Origin: Halocynthiibacter sp. SDUM655004
Lineage (GTDB): Bacteria > Pseudomonadota > Alphaproteobacteria > Rhodobacterales > Rhodobacteraceae
Direction of reading: 5' to 3'
NCBI RefSeq assembly: GCF_026015885.1
Contig: NZ_JAPDUG010000001.1
Location: 1,116,001-1,180,000, forward strand
Length of the DNA stretch: 64,000 nucleotides
The position numbers were made by a program, and so were the translations under genes. Below are positions 15,217 through 24,720 of this stretch, one piece after another. Below the pieces are notes generated by a model. That model saw only the letters and a list, made by a program, of their open reading frames with translations, ran no database searches and was not told the origin of the DNA. Position 1 is the first letter of the stretch, and every line of letters begins with the position of its first letter.

Positions 15217-16242
15217 GTGACCAAGACAGATTCCATATCGGCCCCACGCGCAGCAAAGCTATCGGTTGCCCCCATGATGGATTGGACCGATCGGCACTGC
15301 CGCTACCTGCATCGGCTGCTGAGCAAGCGCACGCTGCTCTATACAGAGATGGTGACGTCGCCTGCGATTGTGCGGGGTGGGGCGGTGCATCTGTTGGACT
15401 ACAATCCCGAGGAACATCCGGTTGCCTTGCAGCTTGGCGGCTCTGACCCCGCCGAATTGGCAGAAGCCTGCAAGATCGCCGCTGACTTGGGATATGACGA
15501 GATTAACCTTAATGTCGGCTGCCCAAGCGACCGTGTGCAATCGGGTGCTTTCGGAGCGGTTTTGATGGAAAACATACCGCTGGTGGCAGAATGCGTGGCC
15601 GCGATGCGCGCCGCGAGCGATGTTGAAGTGACGGTGAAATGCCGTATTGGCGTTGATGACCAAGCGCCCGAAGAGGTTCTGCCAGAGTTTATCGCCCGCG
15701 TGGCCGCAGCAGGGGCAGGGCGCTTTCAAATCCATGCGCGCAAAGCGTGGCTTCAGGGGCTCTCGCCCAAAGAAAACCGCGACATCCCGCCGCTTGATTA
15801 TGATCTTGTGCTTGAGATGAAGGGATTGTTCCCTGCGCTGCACCTGTCGGTCAATGGCGGCATCACAACGCTAGATCAGGCCGAAGAGTTCCTTGAGCGC
15901 GGCATGGATGGCGTGATGATCGGGCGCGCAGCATATCACAGCCCTGCCGATGTACTTTGTGCCGCTGACCGACGGATTTTCGGTACTGACGGGCCAGACA
16001 GTGACCCTGTCGAAGTTGTTCACCAGATGGTGCCCTATATCGAACGCCACATCGCAAATGGCGGGCGCCTCCATCAGGTGACGCGCCATATGCTTGGGCT
16101 GTTTACGGGTCGTCCAGGTGCGCGGGGCTGGCGGCGTGTCCTGTCCGAAGGCGCAAGCCGTGAGGGCGCAGGGCCGGAATTGCTGCTCGAAGCCCTTGAC
16201 CGCGTGACCGGAGGCGATATTGGTGTGGAGCAAGCCAGTTAG
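15217..16242 (+). CDS. dusA: tRNA-dihydrouridine synthase A
   Basis: A 341-residue FMN enzyme that reduces uridines (U20/U20a in E. coli) in tRNA. The TIM-barrel motifs are VAPMMDWTDRHCR near residue 18, LQLGGSDP, NLNVGCPSDRVQSGAFGA with the catalytic Cys, VKCRIG, FQIHARKAWLQG and NGGI. GTG 15217 is chosen because the family has about 15 residues before the VAPM motif; the next ATG lies inside that motif. It is monocistronic or paired with the following TSUP gene 21 bp away. Confidence 0.93.
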   Translation: MTKTDSISAPRAAKLSVAPMMDWTDRHCRYLHRLLSKRTLLYTEMVTSPAIVRGGAVHLLDYNPEEHPVALQLGGSDPAELAEACKIAADLGYDEINLNVGCPSDRVQSGAFGAVLMENIPLVAECVAAMRAASDVEVTVKCRIGVDDQAPEEVLPEFIARVAAAGAGRFQIHARKAWLQGLSPKENRDIPPLDYDLVLEMKGLFPALHLSVNGGITTLDQAEEFLERGMDGVMIGRAAYHSPADVLCAADRRIFGTDGPDSDPVEVVHQMVPYIERHIANGGRLHQVTRHMLGLFTGRPGARGWRRVLSEGASREGAGPELLLEALDRVTGGDIGVEQAS

Positions 16243-16263
16243 CCCCCAGTCTAAGGACACTCC

Positions 16264-17088
16264 ATGACCGACCTGATGCAGTACCTGCCAATTCTTCTTT
16301 TGCTTTTGGTGATTGGCGGGTTTGCCGGCGTGATGGCAGGGCTTTTGGGCGTTGGCGGCGGAATTATCCTTGTGCCTGCGTTTTTCTATGTATTCAGCGC
16401 GCTTGGGTACGGCGGCGATCAATTGATGCAGGTGTGTCTGGCGACCTCACTTGCCACCATCATCGTGACCTCCATGCGTTCAGTGAACAGCCATAACAAG
16501 AAAGGCGCAGTCGAGTGGCCCATCCTGAAGGGCTGGGCGCTTGGGATCGCCATTGGTGCGGTGATCGGGATGCTGACCGTTAGCTCGCTTCGCTCTGCGA
16601 CGCTTCAGGGCATCTTCGGTGTTCTTGGAATTTTCATCGGGCTCTACATGGCGTTTGGCAAATCTGATTGGCGCATTGGCGAGGCCATGCCAACCGGCAT
16701 CAAGAAAGCAGTGATCTCGCCATTTATCGGGTTTCTGAGCGTGCTGATGGGCATCGGCGGCGGGAGCTTTGGCGTACCTCTGATGAGCTTGCACGGTGTG
16801 CCGATCCATCGCGCAGTGGCCACGGCGGCGGGCTTTGGGGTGATTATTGCGCTGCCTTCGGTTGTCGGGTTCTTTTTTGTTGATGTTGCCGCCGACAGTG
16901 CGCCGCCCTTTACCCTTGGCGCGGTGAATATTCCCGCGTTTCTCGTGGTGATTTCCATGACAATGCTGACCGCGCCACTGGGTGCAAAGCTGGCGCATCA
17001 ACTTAATGCCAAGGCGCTCAAGCGGATATTCGCGGTTTTCCTGATTGTGGTTGCGCTGAATATGCTGCGCAAAGCGGTTGGCCTCTAG
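16264..17088 (+). CDS. TSUP family membrane permease (TauE/SafE)
   Basis: A 274-residue integral membrane protein with eight predicted TM helices and duplicated Gly-rich motifs (GLLGVGGGIILVPAFF near residue 23, MGIGGGSFGVPLMSLHGVP near 162). The family exports or imports small sulfur or carboxylate anions; the substrate is unknown. Its TAG overlaps the stop of the convergent DUF1289 gene (CTAG at 17085-17088). A second TSUP gene lies at 46590. Confidence 0.85.
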   Translation: MTDLMQYLPILLLLLVIGGFAGVMAGLLGVGGGIILVPAFFYVFSALGYGGDQLMQVCLATSLATIIVTSMRSVNSHNKKGAVEWPILKGWALGIAIGAVIGMLTVSSLRSATLQGIFGVLGIFIGLYMAFGKSDWRIGEAMPTGIKKAVISPFIGFLSVLMGIGGGSFGVPLMSLHGVPIHRAVATAAGFGVIIALPSVVGFFFVDVAADSAPPFTLGAVNIPAFLVVISMTMLTAPLGAKLAHQLNAKALKRIFAVFLIVVALNMLRKAVGL

Positions 17089-17333
17089 GGCTTTTCGCGG
17101 CGCAAACGCCCTGCGCGGCCACCACGGCGCTGCTTTAGTAATGGCGCGCGCGAGGGAAGGTCATCCAGCACGTCTTGACGCTCCTCGGCTGTCATTTTGC
17201 CCCAGCTGGCAATCTCGTCCATGCTGCGCAAACAGCCGGTGCACAGCCGCGCCGCAGGGTGGATAACGCAAATATTCACACAGGGAGACTGCGGCTCTTC
17301 GCGTTTCCAGATGGGGGGCTTTTCTTGGGTCAT
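17085..17333 (-). CDS. DUF1289 domain-containing protein
   Basis: An 82-residue protein with the DUF1289 cysteine pattern CVNICVIHPAARLCTGC followed by R-x-MDEIASWGKM, a possible metal or Fe-S site. The C terminus is highly basic (KQRRGGRAGRLRREKP). The function is not established. The ATG overlaps the ruvX stop by 4 bp, so it is translationally coupled to ruvX and upstream ccmI. Confidence 0.85.
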   Translation of the reverse strand: MTQEKPPIWKREEPQSPCVNICVIHPAARLCTGCLRSMDEIASWGKMTAEERQDVLDDLPSRAPLLKQRRGGRAGRLRREKP

Positions 17334-17803
17334 GCGCGTTTGATGTGCTGCATCCGATCAAGCACACCCTGCAGGATGAAGCCCGCGGCCACGTGGTCGA
17401 TCACCTCGCTGCGCTTGGCGCGGGAAGTGTCTGCCAACAGAAGCGCGCGTTCGGCGGCAACGGTCGAGAGGCGCTCGTCCCAATAGGTTAGGGGCAGATC
17501 GGTCACGCCCTGAAGGTTGCGAGCAAAGGCGCGGGTTTTCTGGCAGCGTGGCCCTTCGGACCCGTCCATATTGCGCGGCAACCCAAGCACGATCCCCTTG
17601 ACCTCACGCTTTTCAAGCAGGGCCATGAGCGCGGCTGCATCCACGCCGAATTTCTTGCGCCGGATGGTTTCAAGCGGCGTCGCCACAGACCAAAGCCGAT
17701 CCGAAACCGCGACGCCGATGGTCTTGTCGCCAAGGTCCAGCCCCGCAATGGGGGCCATTGACGGCAGGGCTGCCGCGAACTCGGAGATGTCATCAAGGAT
17801 CAT
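17330..17803 (-). CDS. ruvX: Putative pre-16S rRNA nuclease / Holliday junction resolvase RuvX (YqgF)
   Basis: A 157-residue RNase H-fold protein with GLDLGDKTIGVAVSD (first catalytic Asp near residue 23), GLPRNMDGS, WDERLSTVAAERAL and the final acidic motif IDHVAAGFILQ. The N-terminal tail of about 16 residues before the core is slightly long. The start overlaps the ccmI stop (17800-17803). In E. coli YqgF processes the 16S 5' end. Confidence 0.92.
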   Translation of the reverse strand: MILDDISEFAAALPSMAPIAGLDLGDKTIGVAVSDRLWSVATPLETIRRKKFGVDAAALMALLEKREVKGIVLGLPRNMDGSEGPRCQKTRAFARNLQGVTDLPLTYWDERLSTVAAERALLLADTSRAKRSEVIDHVAAGFILQGVLDRMQHIKRA

Positions 17804-19032
17804 TGATCAAGCCTCGCGCGGCGTTCTGCATCGGCCAAAATATCCAGTGCGGCTTGATCGCCCGAAAATTCCGCGCGCGCATTGGCCAGTGTTTCGCGGG
17901 CCAGCGCCTCGTCGCCCAAGACGGTCTGGGATATGATCAACTGTGCATAGTCCTCTGCGGTCCCGCCCTCTTCGTCGATGCGGGTTGTCAGGCGGTCTAC
18001 CATGTCGCGGATCATCGCATTGCGGTCGTCCTCATTCATGGCCTGTGCGGCTTCGATGGCGGCTTGATCCGGCCCGTTTGCTGTCATCTCGGCATCGGCC
18101 GCTGCTGAGTCATAGCGCTCGCCTGCCAGAAACGCCACTTCGGGAAGCTGCTGCACAACCGCATCATACCATGGCATCTGTGGATCGGCCGTATGGGGCA
18201 GGGGTTTCCAGAAGTCATACGCAAGGTCAGGGCGGCCCGTTTGGGCGAGCATCAGGCCATAGTAATACCGTGCAGTCGGGACGTTTTCATTGCGGCGCAG
18301 CACTTCGGCAAAAATCGCTTCGGCCTCGGGGGAAATATATCCCTCTGCGCCGTACACCATGATCTCCGCCAGCAGCAGAAGGTCATCAACCGTTGCGTCT
18401 TCGGGGCCTGCAATCGCAACCACCCTGGACTGTGCCTCACGTGCGGCCACAAAATTGCCGATGCGGGCCTCGTTCTTGGCCAATAGGCGGTGCCCAACAG
18501 GATCGTTAGGGCGTGTTTCAAGCGTATCGCGCAGCGCTTGGATCAGGTCGAGGTCTTCTTGCGGGATATTGGCTGCGTGTTCAGGGGCGTCTGATTCCGC
18601 CTCAAGCTGGGTTGGGCGGGTTTCATAGCGTTCTTGGGCGGCCAATTTGCGCTCGGTCAGGGGCTGGTCGGGCATGCCAGCAGCGCCAAGTTGGTGATAG
18701 AGCGCGGCTCCGCCACCAAACACAACAAGCGCCACAACCGCCGCCAGAGCAATCGCTGCGCTTTTGGGCGCGTTGCTCGGCTCTGTTTCAGAGTTTTGAT
18801 CGCTTTTCTTATCTGCTTCAAGCAAACGGCGCGAAATTTCCAGCCTCAGGCGCTCTGCCTCGGCTTCGCTAATAACACCGCGGGCCTTGTCGCGCTCAAG
18901 CTCGTCAAGCTGCGCACGATACACATCCACATCTCGCGCCTGATCCGCTCGCAAATCCTTGCGAAACAGAACTGCCCAAATCAACGCCACCACAATGGCG
19001 CCAAGGCCTGCAATCAATAGATAAAACCACAT
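17800..19032 (-). CDS. ccmI: Cytochrome c biogenesis protein CcmI
   Basis: A 410-residue membrane protein. TM1 (1-22, MWFYLLIAGLGAIVVALIW) is followed by a cytoplasmic loop with YRAQLDELERDKARGVISEAEAERLRLEISRRLLEAD, the CcmI hallmark, then TM2 (about 97-117) and a periplasmic TPR-containing domain. It presents apocytochrome c to the CcmFH ligation complex. ATG 19032 with AAGGAG is preferred to an upstream in-frame start. It is separated from ccmABCDG (47766-50525), as is common in this group, and heads a coupled chain with ruvX and the DUF1289 gene. Confidence 0.92.
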   Translation of the reverse strand: MWFYLLIAGLGAIVVALIWAVLFRKDLRADQARDVDVYRAQLDELERDKARGVISEAEAERLRLEISRRLLEADKKSDQNSETEPSNAPKSAAIALAAVVALVVFGGGAALYHQLGAAGMPDQPLTERKLAAQERYETRPTQLEAESDAPEHAANIPQEDLDLIQALRDTLETRPNDPVGHRLLAKNEARIGNFVAAREAQSRVVAIAGPEDATVDDLLLLAEIMVYGAEGYISPEAEAIFAEVLRRNENVPTARYYYGLMLAQTGRPDLAYDFWKPLPHTADPQMPWYDAVVQQLPEVAFLAGERYDSAAADAEMTANGPDQAAIEAAQAMNEDDRNAMIRDMVDRLTTRIDEEGGTAEDYAQLIISQTVLGDEALARETLANARAEFSGDQAALDILADAERRARLDQ

Positions 19033-19359
19033 GGGCTGCTCCTTTTGTTGCATCTCCTTTACCCTGTCTGGGCGGCGTGCAAAAGGCTCAAGTGGTCGCA
19101 AGCCTGCGGCAAACAGGAGCAATGTCGCAGATGTGATGAAAACTGTCGTTCATCGTGTGACTATGGCTTGGCAAACGCGACAGAAATGGCAAAGATAGCA
19201 GCGAATTGCTGGCTTTGGGGGAGCGATTTGTGTGGCCATTGGAATTGGTAAGCCGCGATTTGCTGTTGTGACGCGGCGAGGTTTGCCATTGCAAGTGCCG
19301 CGTATCTGAACCACCCTGAACACAGTCGCCTGTTGGAACTCCTAGCGGAAGAGCCTGAA
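19033..19359. other. Divergent intergenic region ccmI/soxB
   Basis: 327 bp without a convincing gene or RNA. It must hold the promoters of the ccmI chain and the sarcosine oxidase operon. I looked for a glycine riboswitch-like leader before soxB and saw none. Confidence 0.6.
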
Positions 19360-20607
19360 ATGAAACGATATTCTGCCTTTGCCATCGCCCGAGAGGCGTT
19401 CCGGTATCACACAGGATGGGAGCGCGCATGGCGCAGCCCAGAGCCAAAATCGCGTTATGACGTTGTGATTGTCGGTGCGGGCGGGCACGGGTTGGCAACG
19501 GCGTATTACCTTGGCAAGAATTTCGGCATCACCAATGTGGCCGTGCTTGAAAAAGGCTGGCTTGGCGGCGGCAACACAGGCCGCAACACGACGATTATTC
19601 GAAGCAATTACCTTCAGGACCCATCTGCGGCGATCTATGAAAAAGCGCGTGGTCTGTATGAGACCCTCAGTCAGGATCTCAACATGAACGTTATGTTCAG
19701 CCCGCGCGGTGTTTTGATGTTGGCGCAAACCGAGCACGAAGTCCGCGGCTATAAACGTACCGCACAGGCCAATGCCTACCAAGGGGTTGATACCGAGTTT
19801 GTTTCGCCCGAACGGGTACAGGAACTTTGCCCGATCCTTGATATTGGCGGGCCGCGCTATCCTGTGCTTGGTGCGCTCTGGCAACCGCGGGGCGGCACCG
19901 CGCGTCATGATGCCGTGGCGTGGGGCTATGCGCGGGCCTGTTCAGATATGGGGATGGATATCATCCAGAAATGCGAAGTTACCGGCATCACCCAATCCGG
20001 CGGCAAGGTGACAGGTGTTCAAACCACGCGCGGCGATATCGCCTGTGGCAAGCTCGGGATTGTGGTTGCAGGGCATTCAGGGCAGCTTGCCGAAATGGCC
20101 GGTTTCCGCCTTCCGATCGAAAGCGTCGCCCTACAGGCGATGGTGAGTGAGCCGATCAAGCCCTGCATGGATGTGGTCGTTATGGCGAACTCTGTGCATG
20201 GCTACATGAGTCAATCCGACAAGGGCGAGATGGTGATCGGCGGAGGCACCGACATTTACAACAACTATACCCAACGCGGCTCCTTCAATCACATCGAAGA
20301 AACCGTGCGGTCTTTGATCGAGATATTCCCTATTGTCTCGCGGCTTAAGATGTTGCGGCAGTGGGGCGGGATTGTGGACATGACGGGCGACCGCTCCCCG
20401 ATCATCTCGCCCACACCGCTTGGCGGCTGTTTCATCAACTGCGGCTGGGGCACTGGCGGGTTCAAGGCTATTCCTGGCTCGGGCTGGGCTATGGCGGATA
20501 TGATCGCCCGTGACGCGCCGGGCCCACTTGCTGCTGCGTTCAGCCTCGACCGTTTTGCCGAAGGCCGTTTCATCGACGAAAGCGTCGCAGCGGGGGTCGC
20601 GCACTGA
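19360..20607 (+). CDS. soxB: Sarcosine oxidase subunit beta
   Basis: A 415-residue FAD-binding subunit of heterotetrameric sarcosine oxidase, which demethylates sarcosine to glycine and passes the methyl to tetrahydrofolate. It has an N-terminal dinucleotide fold DVVIVGAGGHGLATAYYL (34-51), a GGGNTGRNTTIIRSNY segment and RHD at 182-184, which probably contains the covalent FMN histidine. The C-terminal motif is GCFINCGWGTGGFKAIPGSG. The length agrees with the usual 415-417. ATG 19360 with GGAAGAG is chosen. It is the first gene of soxBDAG. Confidence 0.95.
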   Translation: MKRYSAFAIAREAFRYHTGWERAWRSPEPKSRYDVVIVGAGGHGLATAYYLGKNFGITNVAVLEKGWLGGGNTGRNTTIIRSNYLQDPSAAIYEKARGLYETLSQDLNMNVMFSPRGVLMLAQTEHEVRGYKRTAQANAYQGVDTEFVSPERVQELCPILDIGGPRYPVLGALWQPRGGTARHDAVAWGYARACSDMGMDIIQKCEVTGITQSGGKVTGVQTTRGDIACGKLGIVVAGHSGQLAEMAGFRLPIESVALQAMVSEPIKPCMDVVVMANSVHGYMSQSDKGEMVIGGGTDIYNNYTQRGSFNHIEETVRSLIEIFPIVSRLKMLRQWGGIVDMTGDRSPIISPTPLGGCFINCGWGTGGFKAIPGSGWAMADMIARDAPGPLAAAFSLDRFAEGRFIDESVAAGVAH

Positions 20608-20674
20608 TGTTTACCCTTTCTGAATTCCGCCCAACCTTTAATGGTCCGACCGTAACCGATTGCGAGGCCCTCCC

Positions 20675-21016
20675 ATGCTGATCCTTCATTGTCCTTATTG
20701 CGATCTTAACGCTGATGAAACCGAGCTGGCTGGCGGCGGAGAGGCGCATATCAAGCGTCCTGGAATGGATGCGGATGATACCGCGTTCGAAACCTATCTT
20801 TTCTCTCGCAAGAACCCGCGCGGGCCGCATTTCGAGCGGTGGCGGCATGCAAACGGCTGCGGCAAGTGGTTTCACGCGGCCCGCTGCACGCAAACGCTTG
20901 AGGTGTTCGGCACATATCCGGCGCAAACCCTTGAGCCGCCTGCGGACATCATCGCCAAAATCCGCAAACGTCACCCCGATTGGCAATCGGACACCGAAGT
21001 TAAGGTGGCGTCATGA
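20675..21016 (+). CDS. soxD: Sarcosine oxidase subunit delta
   Basis: A 113-residue zinc-binding small subunit: CPYC at 6-9, then HANGCGKWFHAARC carrying the remaining Cys/His ligands. ATG 20675 fits the family start (MLILHCPYC). Its TGA overlaps the ATG of soxA (21013-21016). It stabilises the alpha/beta complex. Confidence 0.95.
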   Translation: MLILHCPYCDLNADETELAGGGEAHIKRPGMDADDTAFETYLFSRKNPRGPHFERWRHANGCGKWFHAARCTQTLEVFGTYPAQTLEPPADIIAKIRKRHPDWQSDTEVKVAS

Positions 21017-24000
21017 GCAACCGTTACACACAAGGCCGCCTGACCAACCCCGAAGCGCCGCTTGCGTTCCGTTTCAACGGGCAGAGCTTTACGGGCCTTG
21101 CAGGAGATACGCTGGCCTCCGCGCTGCTTGCCAACGGGCAATCGCTGATGGGGCGGAGTTTTAAGTATCACCGCCCGCGCGGACCTGTTGCCTCCGGTGC
21201 AGAAGAGCCGAATGCGCTCGTTGCTCTTGGTGAGGGGCCCTATATGGAGCCCAACCAGCGCGCCACGACAACCGAGCTCTATGGCGGGCTATCCGCGCGC
21301 AGCCAGAACCATTGGCCGAGCCTTGAGTTCGACGTGGGTGAGATTAACTCGCATCTCTCACGGTTCCTGCCGGCGGGGTTCTATTACAAAACCTTCCTCG
21401 CGCCGCGTGCCGCGTGGAAACACCTATTCGAGCCGATCATCCGTAAATCCGCCGGGCTTGGCCCCGCGCCCAAAGACCGTGACCCAGACCGTTACGAGCA
21501 TTTCTACGCTTTTGCGGATGTCGTTGTTGTTGGTGGGGGCATCGCGGGGCTTCAAGCTGCGCTTGCCGCAGGGCAGGCGGGGGCGAAAGTCTTGCTGCTG
21601 GAGCAAACGGCCCATTGGGGTGGTCGTGCGCCAGTTGATGGCGAGGAGATCGCGGGCAAACCTGCAGACGCGTGGATTGAAGAAACCGTTAAAACACTGG
21701 AAGACCTAGACAATGTCACCCTGCGCCTACGTACGCAGGGGAGCGGTGTTTACGATCACGGCTCTATCCTCGGCTACGAGCGACTGACCGATCATATCGG
21801 ACCAGATTCCGCGAAAGGCATGCCGCGCCACCGTCTCTGGCGCATCCGCGCCAAGCGCATCATCACCGCAACGGGCGCCATCGAACGTCCGCTCAGCTTT
21901 GCCGGAAATGACCTGCCGAATGTTATGCTCGCAGGGGCTATGCGCGATTTTCTGGTGAACTTCGGTGTTGCGGTGGCAAAATCACCCGTCATCGTGACCA
22001 ACAATGATGATGCCTATCGAACCGCTATTACGTTTGCCGAGGCAGGGCTTATGCCCGCCGCGATTGTGGATGTGCGGAGCGATCCAGACGGCGATTTGAT
22101 CCACGAAGCCCGCGCGCGCGGAATCCGCATTGAGCTTGGCAAAGCGATCTCGAAGGTTCAGGGCCGCAAGGCTGTGACAGGGGTGTATATCTGTCCTGCT
22201 GATGGTGACGGAAGCGATGCGATCCCGCTGGCCTGTGACGGGGTGGCGATGTCGGGCGGGTGGTCGCCTGTGGTGCATCTCTGGTCCCATTGCGGCGGCA
22301 AACTCTTGTGGAATGCAGAAGCCGCGCATTTCGCGCCCGATCCGACGCGCCCGCCTTTGGGGCATGACGGCGAAGGGTTTGTTCTAACAGCAGGGACGGC
22401 ATCCGGCGCGCTCGCTGCGGGTGATGTGCTGACAGATGCCGATAAGGCGGGCAAAGATGCAGCGCGCGCCAGTGGGTACACGCCGCGTCGCCTCAAAGCG
22501 CCCAAGGCCAAAAAGGTGGCCGAAGCGCCGTTGCAACCCACATGGATTATGCCTGCAAATGCCACGCCAGAGTTGCGCGCAAAAGCATGGCTTGATTTCC
22601 AGAATGACGTGAAAGTCTCTGACCTCCAGCTTGCCGCCCGCGAGGGGTATGAAAGCGTTGAGCACTCGAAGCGCTATACCACAATCGGCATGGCGACTGA
22701 TCAGGGAAAGTTGAGTAATATCAACGGTATTGGCGTTCTTTCTCAAGCATTGGGTGAAGATATTCCACAGGTCGGAACAACAACCTTCCGGCCACCTTAC
22801 ACGCCGATTTCGCTCGGGGCGATTGCGGGCGAAGCGCGGGGCGAGTTGTTCCAACCGTTGCGCCGAACACCCATGCATGACTGGCACGAAGCCCACGGCG
22901 CAAAGTGGGAGCCTGTCGGCGCATGGCGGCGGCCGTTTACGTATTTGCGTGAGCGCGAAACTGTCGAAGATGCCGTTGCGCGCGAAACCCAAAACACGCG
23001 AGAGAATGTAGGGCTTTTGGATGCCTCGACCCTCGGCAAAATCCTTGTGAAAGGGCCGGACGCGGGGAAGTTCCTCGATCTTCTGTACACCAATATGATG
23101 TCGACCCTTGCGCCCGGAAAGTGCCGCTATGGGCTGATGTGTAACGAAAACGGCTTCTTGATGGATGACGGGGTTGTTGCCCGAATTGATGAGGACACCT
23201 TCCTTTGTCACACCACAACCGGCGGCGCTGAGCATATCCATGGCCACATGGAAGAGTGGCTTCAGACCGAATGGTGGGACATGCAGGTTTATACCGCCAA
23301 TCTCACCGAGCAATACGCACAGATTGCCGTTGTCGGGCCAAAAGCGCGGAAACTGCTCGAGAAACTTGGCGGAATGGACGTCAGCCGCGATGAATTGCCC
23401 TTTATGCAATGGCGGGACGGAACGCTCGCGGGGATTGATGCACGGGTCTACCGGATCTCTTTCTCTGGCGAGCTGTCTTATGAAATCGCAGTTGCCGCCG
23501 ATCAGGGGCAGGCCCTTTGGGACAAGCTCTATGAGGCAGGGCAGGAATTTGGCGTTATGCCCTATGGCACCGAGGGGCTGCATATCCTTCGCGCCGAGAA
23601 GGGCTTTATCATGATCGGCGATGAAACCGACGGCACCGTCATTCCGCAAGACCTCAATCTCAATTGGGCGCTGTCCAAGAAAAAGGATGACTACCTCGGG
23701 AAACGCGCCCATTTGCGCAAGGACATGTCGCGCACGGATCGCTGGAAACTTGTGGGATTGCATGCGCTTGATGATTCAGTTTTGCCGGATGGCGCATACA
23801 TTCTGGCCAAAGGCGAGAACGAAAACGGCCAGCGGAAGATGCAGGGGCGCATTACGTCGACCTATCATTCGCCCAACCTTGGCCATGGCATTGCGATGGC
23901 CTTGATTGAGGGCGGCATGGACCGTCTGGGCGATACTGTTGAAGTCGGCAACCTCGGCGGGGAACCGATTGAAGCGACGGTGGTTGATCCGGTGTTTTAC

Positions 24001-24030
24001 GATAAGGACGGGGAGAAGCAGAATGTCTGA
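21013..24030 (+). CDS. soxA: Sarcosine oxidase subunit alpha
   Basis: A 1005-residue NAD- and folate-binding subunit. Residues 1-100 form a Fer2_4-like fold (FNGQSFTGLAGDTLASALLANG, FKYHRPRG). About 170-480 is a pyridine-nucleotide domain with VVVGGGIAGLQAALAAGQAG. About 615-1000 is a GcvT-type aminomethyltransferase domain (ARETQNTRENVGLLDASTLGKILVKG, SFSGELSYEI, GLHILRAEKGFIMIG) that takes the one-carbon unit to THF. It overlaps soxD by 4 bp and soxG by 8 bp. Confidence 0.96.
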   Translation: MSNRYTQGRLTNPEAPLAFRFNGQSFTGLAGDTLASALLANGQSLMGRSFKYHRPRGPVASGAEEPNALVALGEGPYMEPNQRATTTELYGGLSARSQNHWPSLEFDVGEINSHLSRFLPAGFYYKTFLAPRAAWKHLFEPIIRKSAGLGPAPKDRDPDRYEHFYAFADVVVVGGGIAGLQAALAAGQAGAKVLLLEQTAHWGGRAPVDGEEIAGKPADAWIEETVKTLEDLDNVTLRLRTQGSGVYDHGSILGYERLTDHIGPDSAKGMPRHRLWRIRAKRIITATGAIERPLSFAGNDLPNVMLAGAMRDFLVNFGVAVAKSPVIVTNNDDAYRTAITFAEAGLMPAAIVDVRSDPDGDLIHEARARGIRIELGKAISKVQGRKAVTGVYICPADGDGSDAIPLACDGVAMSGGWSPVVHLWSHCGGKLLWNAEAAHFAPDPTRPPLGHDGEGFVLTAGTASGALAAGDVLTDADKAGKDAARASGYTPRRLKAPKAKKVAEAPLQPTWIMPANATPELRAKAWLDFQNDVKVSDLQLAAREGYESVEHSKRYTTIGMATDQGKLSNINGIGVLSQALGEDIPQVGTTTFRPPYTPISLGAIAGEARGELFQPLRRTPMHDWHEAHGAKWEPVGAWRRPFTYLRERETVEDAVARETQNTRENVGLLDASTLGKILVKGPDAGKFLDLLYTNMMSTLAPGKCRYGLMCNENGFLMDDGVVARIDEDTFLCHTTTGGAEHIHGHMEEWLQTEWWDMQVYTANLTEQYAQIAVVGPKARKLLEKLGGMDVSRDELPFMQWRDGTLAGIDARVYRISFSGELSYEIAVAADQGQALWDKLYEAGQEFGVMPYGTEGLHILRAEKGFIMIGDETDGTVIPQDLNLNWALSKKKDDYLGKRAHLRKDMSRTDRWKLVGLHALDDSVLPDGAYILAKGENENGQRKMQGRITSTYHSPNLGHGIAMALIEGGMDRLGDTVEVGNLGGEPIEATVVDPVFYDKDGEKQNV

Positions 24031-24586
24031 GGTAATGCTGACACCGGCGGACGCGACCGTAACAAAGGTTGAGGAGCAGGGGATGATTACCCTGCGCGGC
24101 GATTTGGGCCGCAAAAAGCTGCGTGCAGCGGTAAAGGCGCTCACGAAGATTGATGTTCCAGATACCCGCTGCATCACCACCAAGGCACAGGCTTCGGTGG
24201 CGTGGATGTCGCCGGATGAATTGCTGATCCTCGTGCCCAAAGCACGGATCAAAGAGGCCGTTTCCGCGCTTTCGACCGCTTTGGCGGGGGATCACGCATT
24301 GGTGGCGGATGTCTCTGATGCGCGCGCGGTGTTTACCGTTGCCGGACCGGATGCGCGCGACACGCTGGCTAAACTTTGCCCCGTCGATCTTGCGCCGGAT
24401 CGGTTTAGCAAAGGCGAAATGCGCCGCACGCGTATGGCTCAGGTTCCGGCGGCGTTCTGGCTATCGGATGAGAGTGCGGAGGAATTCACAGTCGTCGTCT
24501 TCCGCTCGGTCGGGCAATACGCCTATGACTTGTTGCAAAACGCGGCGAATTCACCTGCGGTCGGGTTTCACAACGCTGCAGAATAA
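24023..24586 (+). CDS. soxG: Sarcosine oxidase subunit gamma
   Basis: A 187-residue subunit with the SoxG/GcvT-like fold (ITLRGDLG, VAWMSPDELLILV, DVSDARAVFTVAGPDARDTLAKLCPVDL, EFTVVVFRSVGQYAYDLL). ATG 24023 lies inside the end of soxA (8-bp overlap); a longer in-frame reading is possible but unneeded. It completes the soxBDAG operon. Confidence 0.93.
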   Translation: MSEVMLTPADATVTKVEEQGMITLRGDLGRKKLRAAVKALTKIDVPDTRCITTKAQASVAWMSPDELLILVPKARIKEAVSALSTALAGDHALVADVSDARAVFTVAGPDARDTLAKLCPVDLAPDRFSKGEMRRTRMAQVPAAFWLSDESAEEFTVVVFRSVGQYAYDLLQNAANSPAVGFHNAAE

Positions 24587-24720
24587 GGCTCCCTGAGTAA
24601 TCTGTGCTTTCGTGGCGACACTCGTATAGGTTGCGTTTGCCGATCGGTGTAGGCGTTGATTTCTCAGGAAAAATGCCAGACGGTACGTGTTGTATTGTAC
24701 GTTTGCATTGGAGAAGCCTT

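Noticed and set aside
19033-19359. Possible glycine riboswitch upstream of sarcosine oxidase
   Set aside because: I could not find the paired aptamer-like GC helices or conserved core in the region.
22384-23763. 459-codon open frame antisense to soxA
   Set aside because: Fully inside the well-supported soxA gene, with no recognisable motifs.
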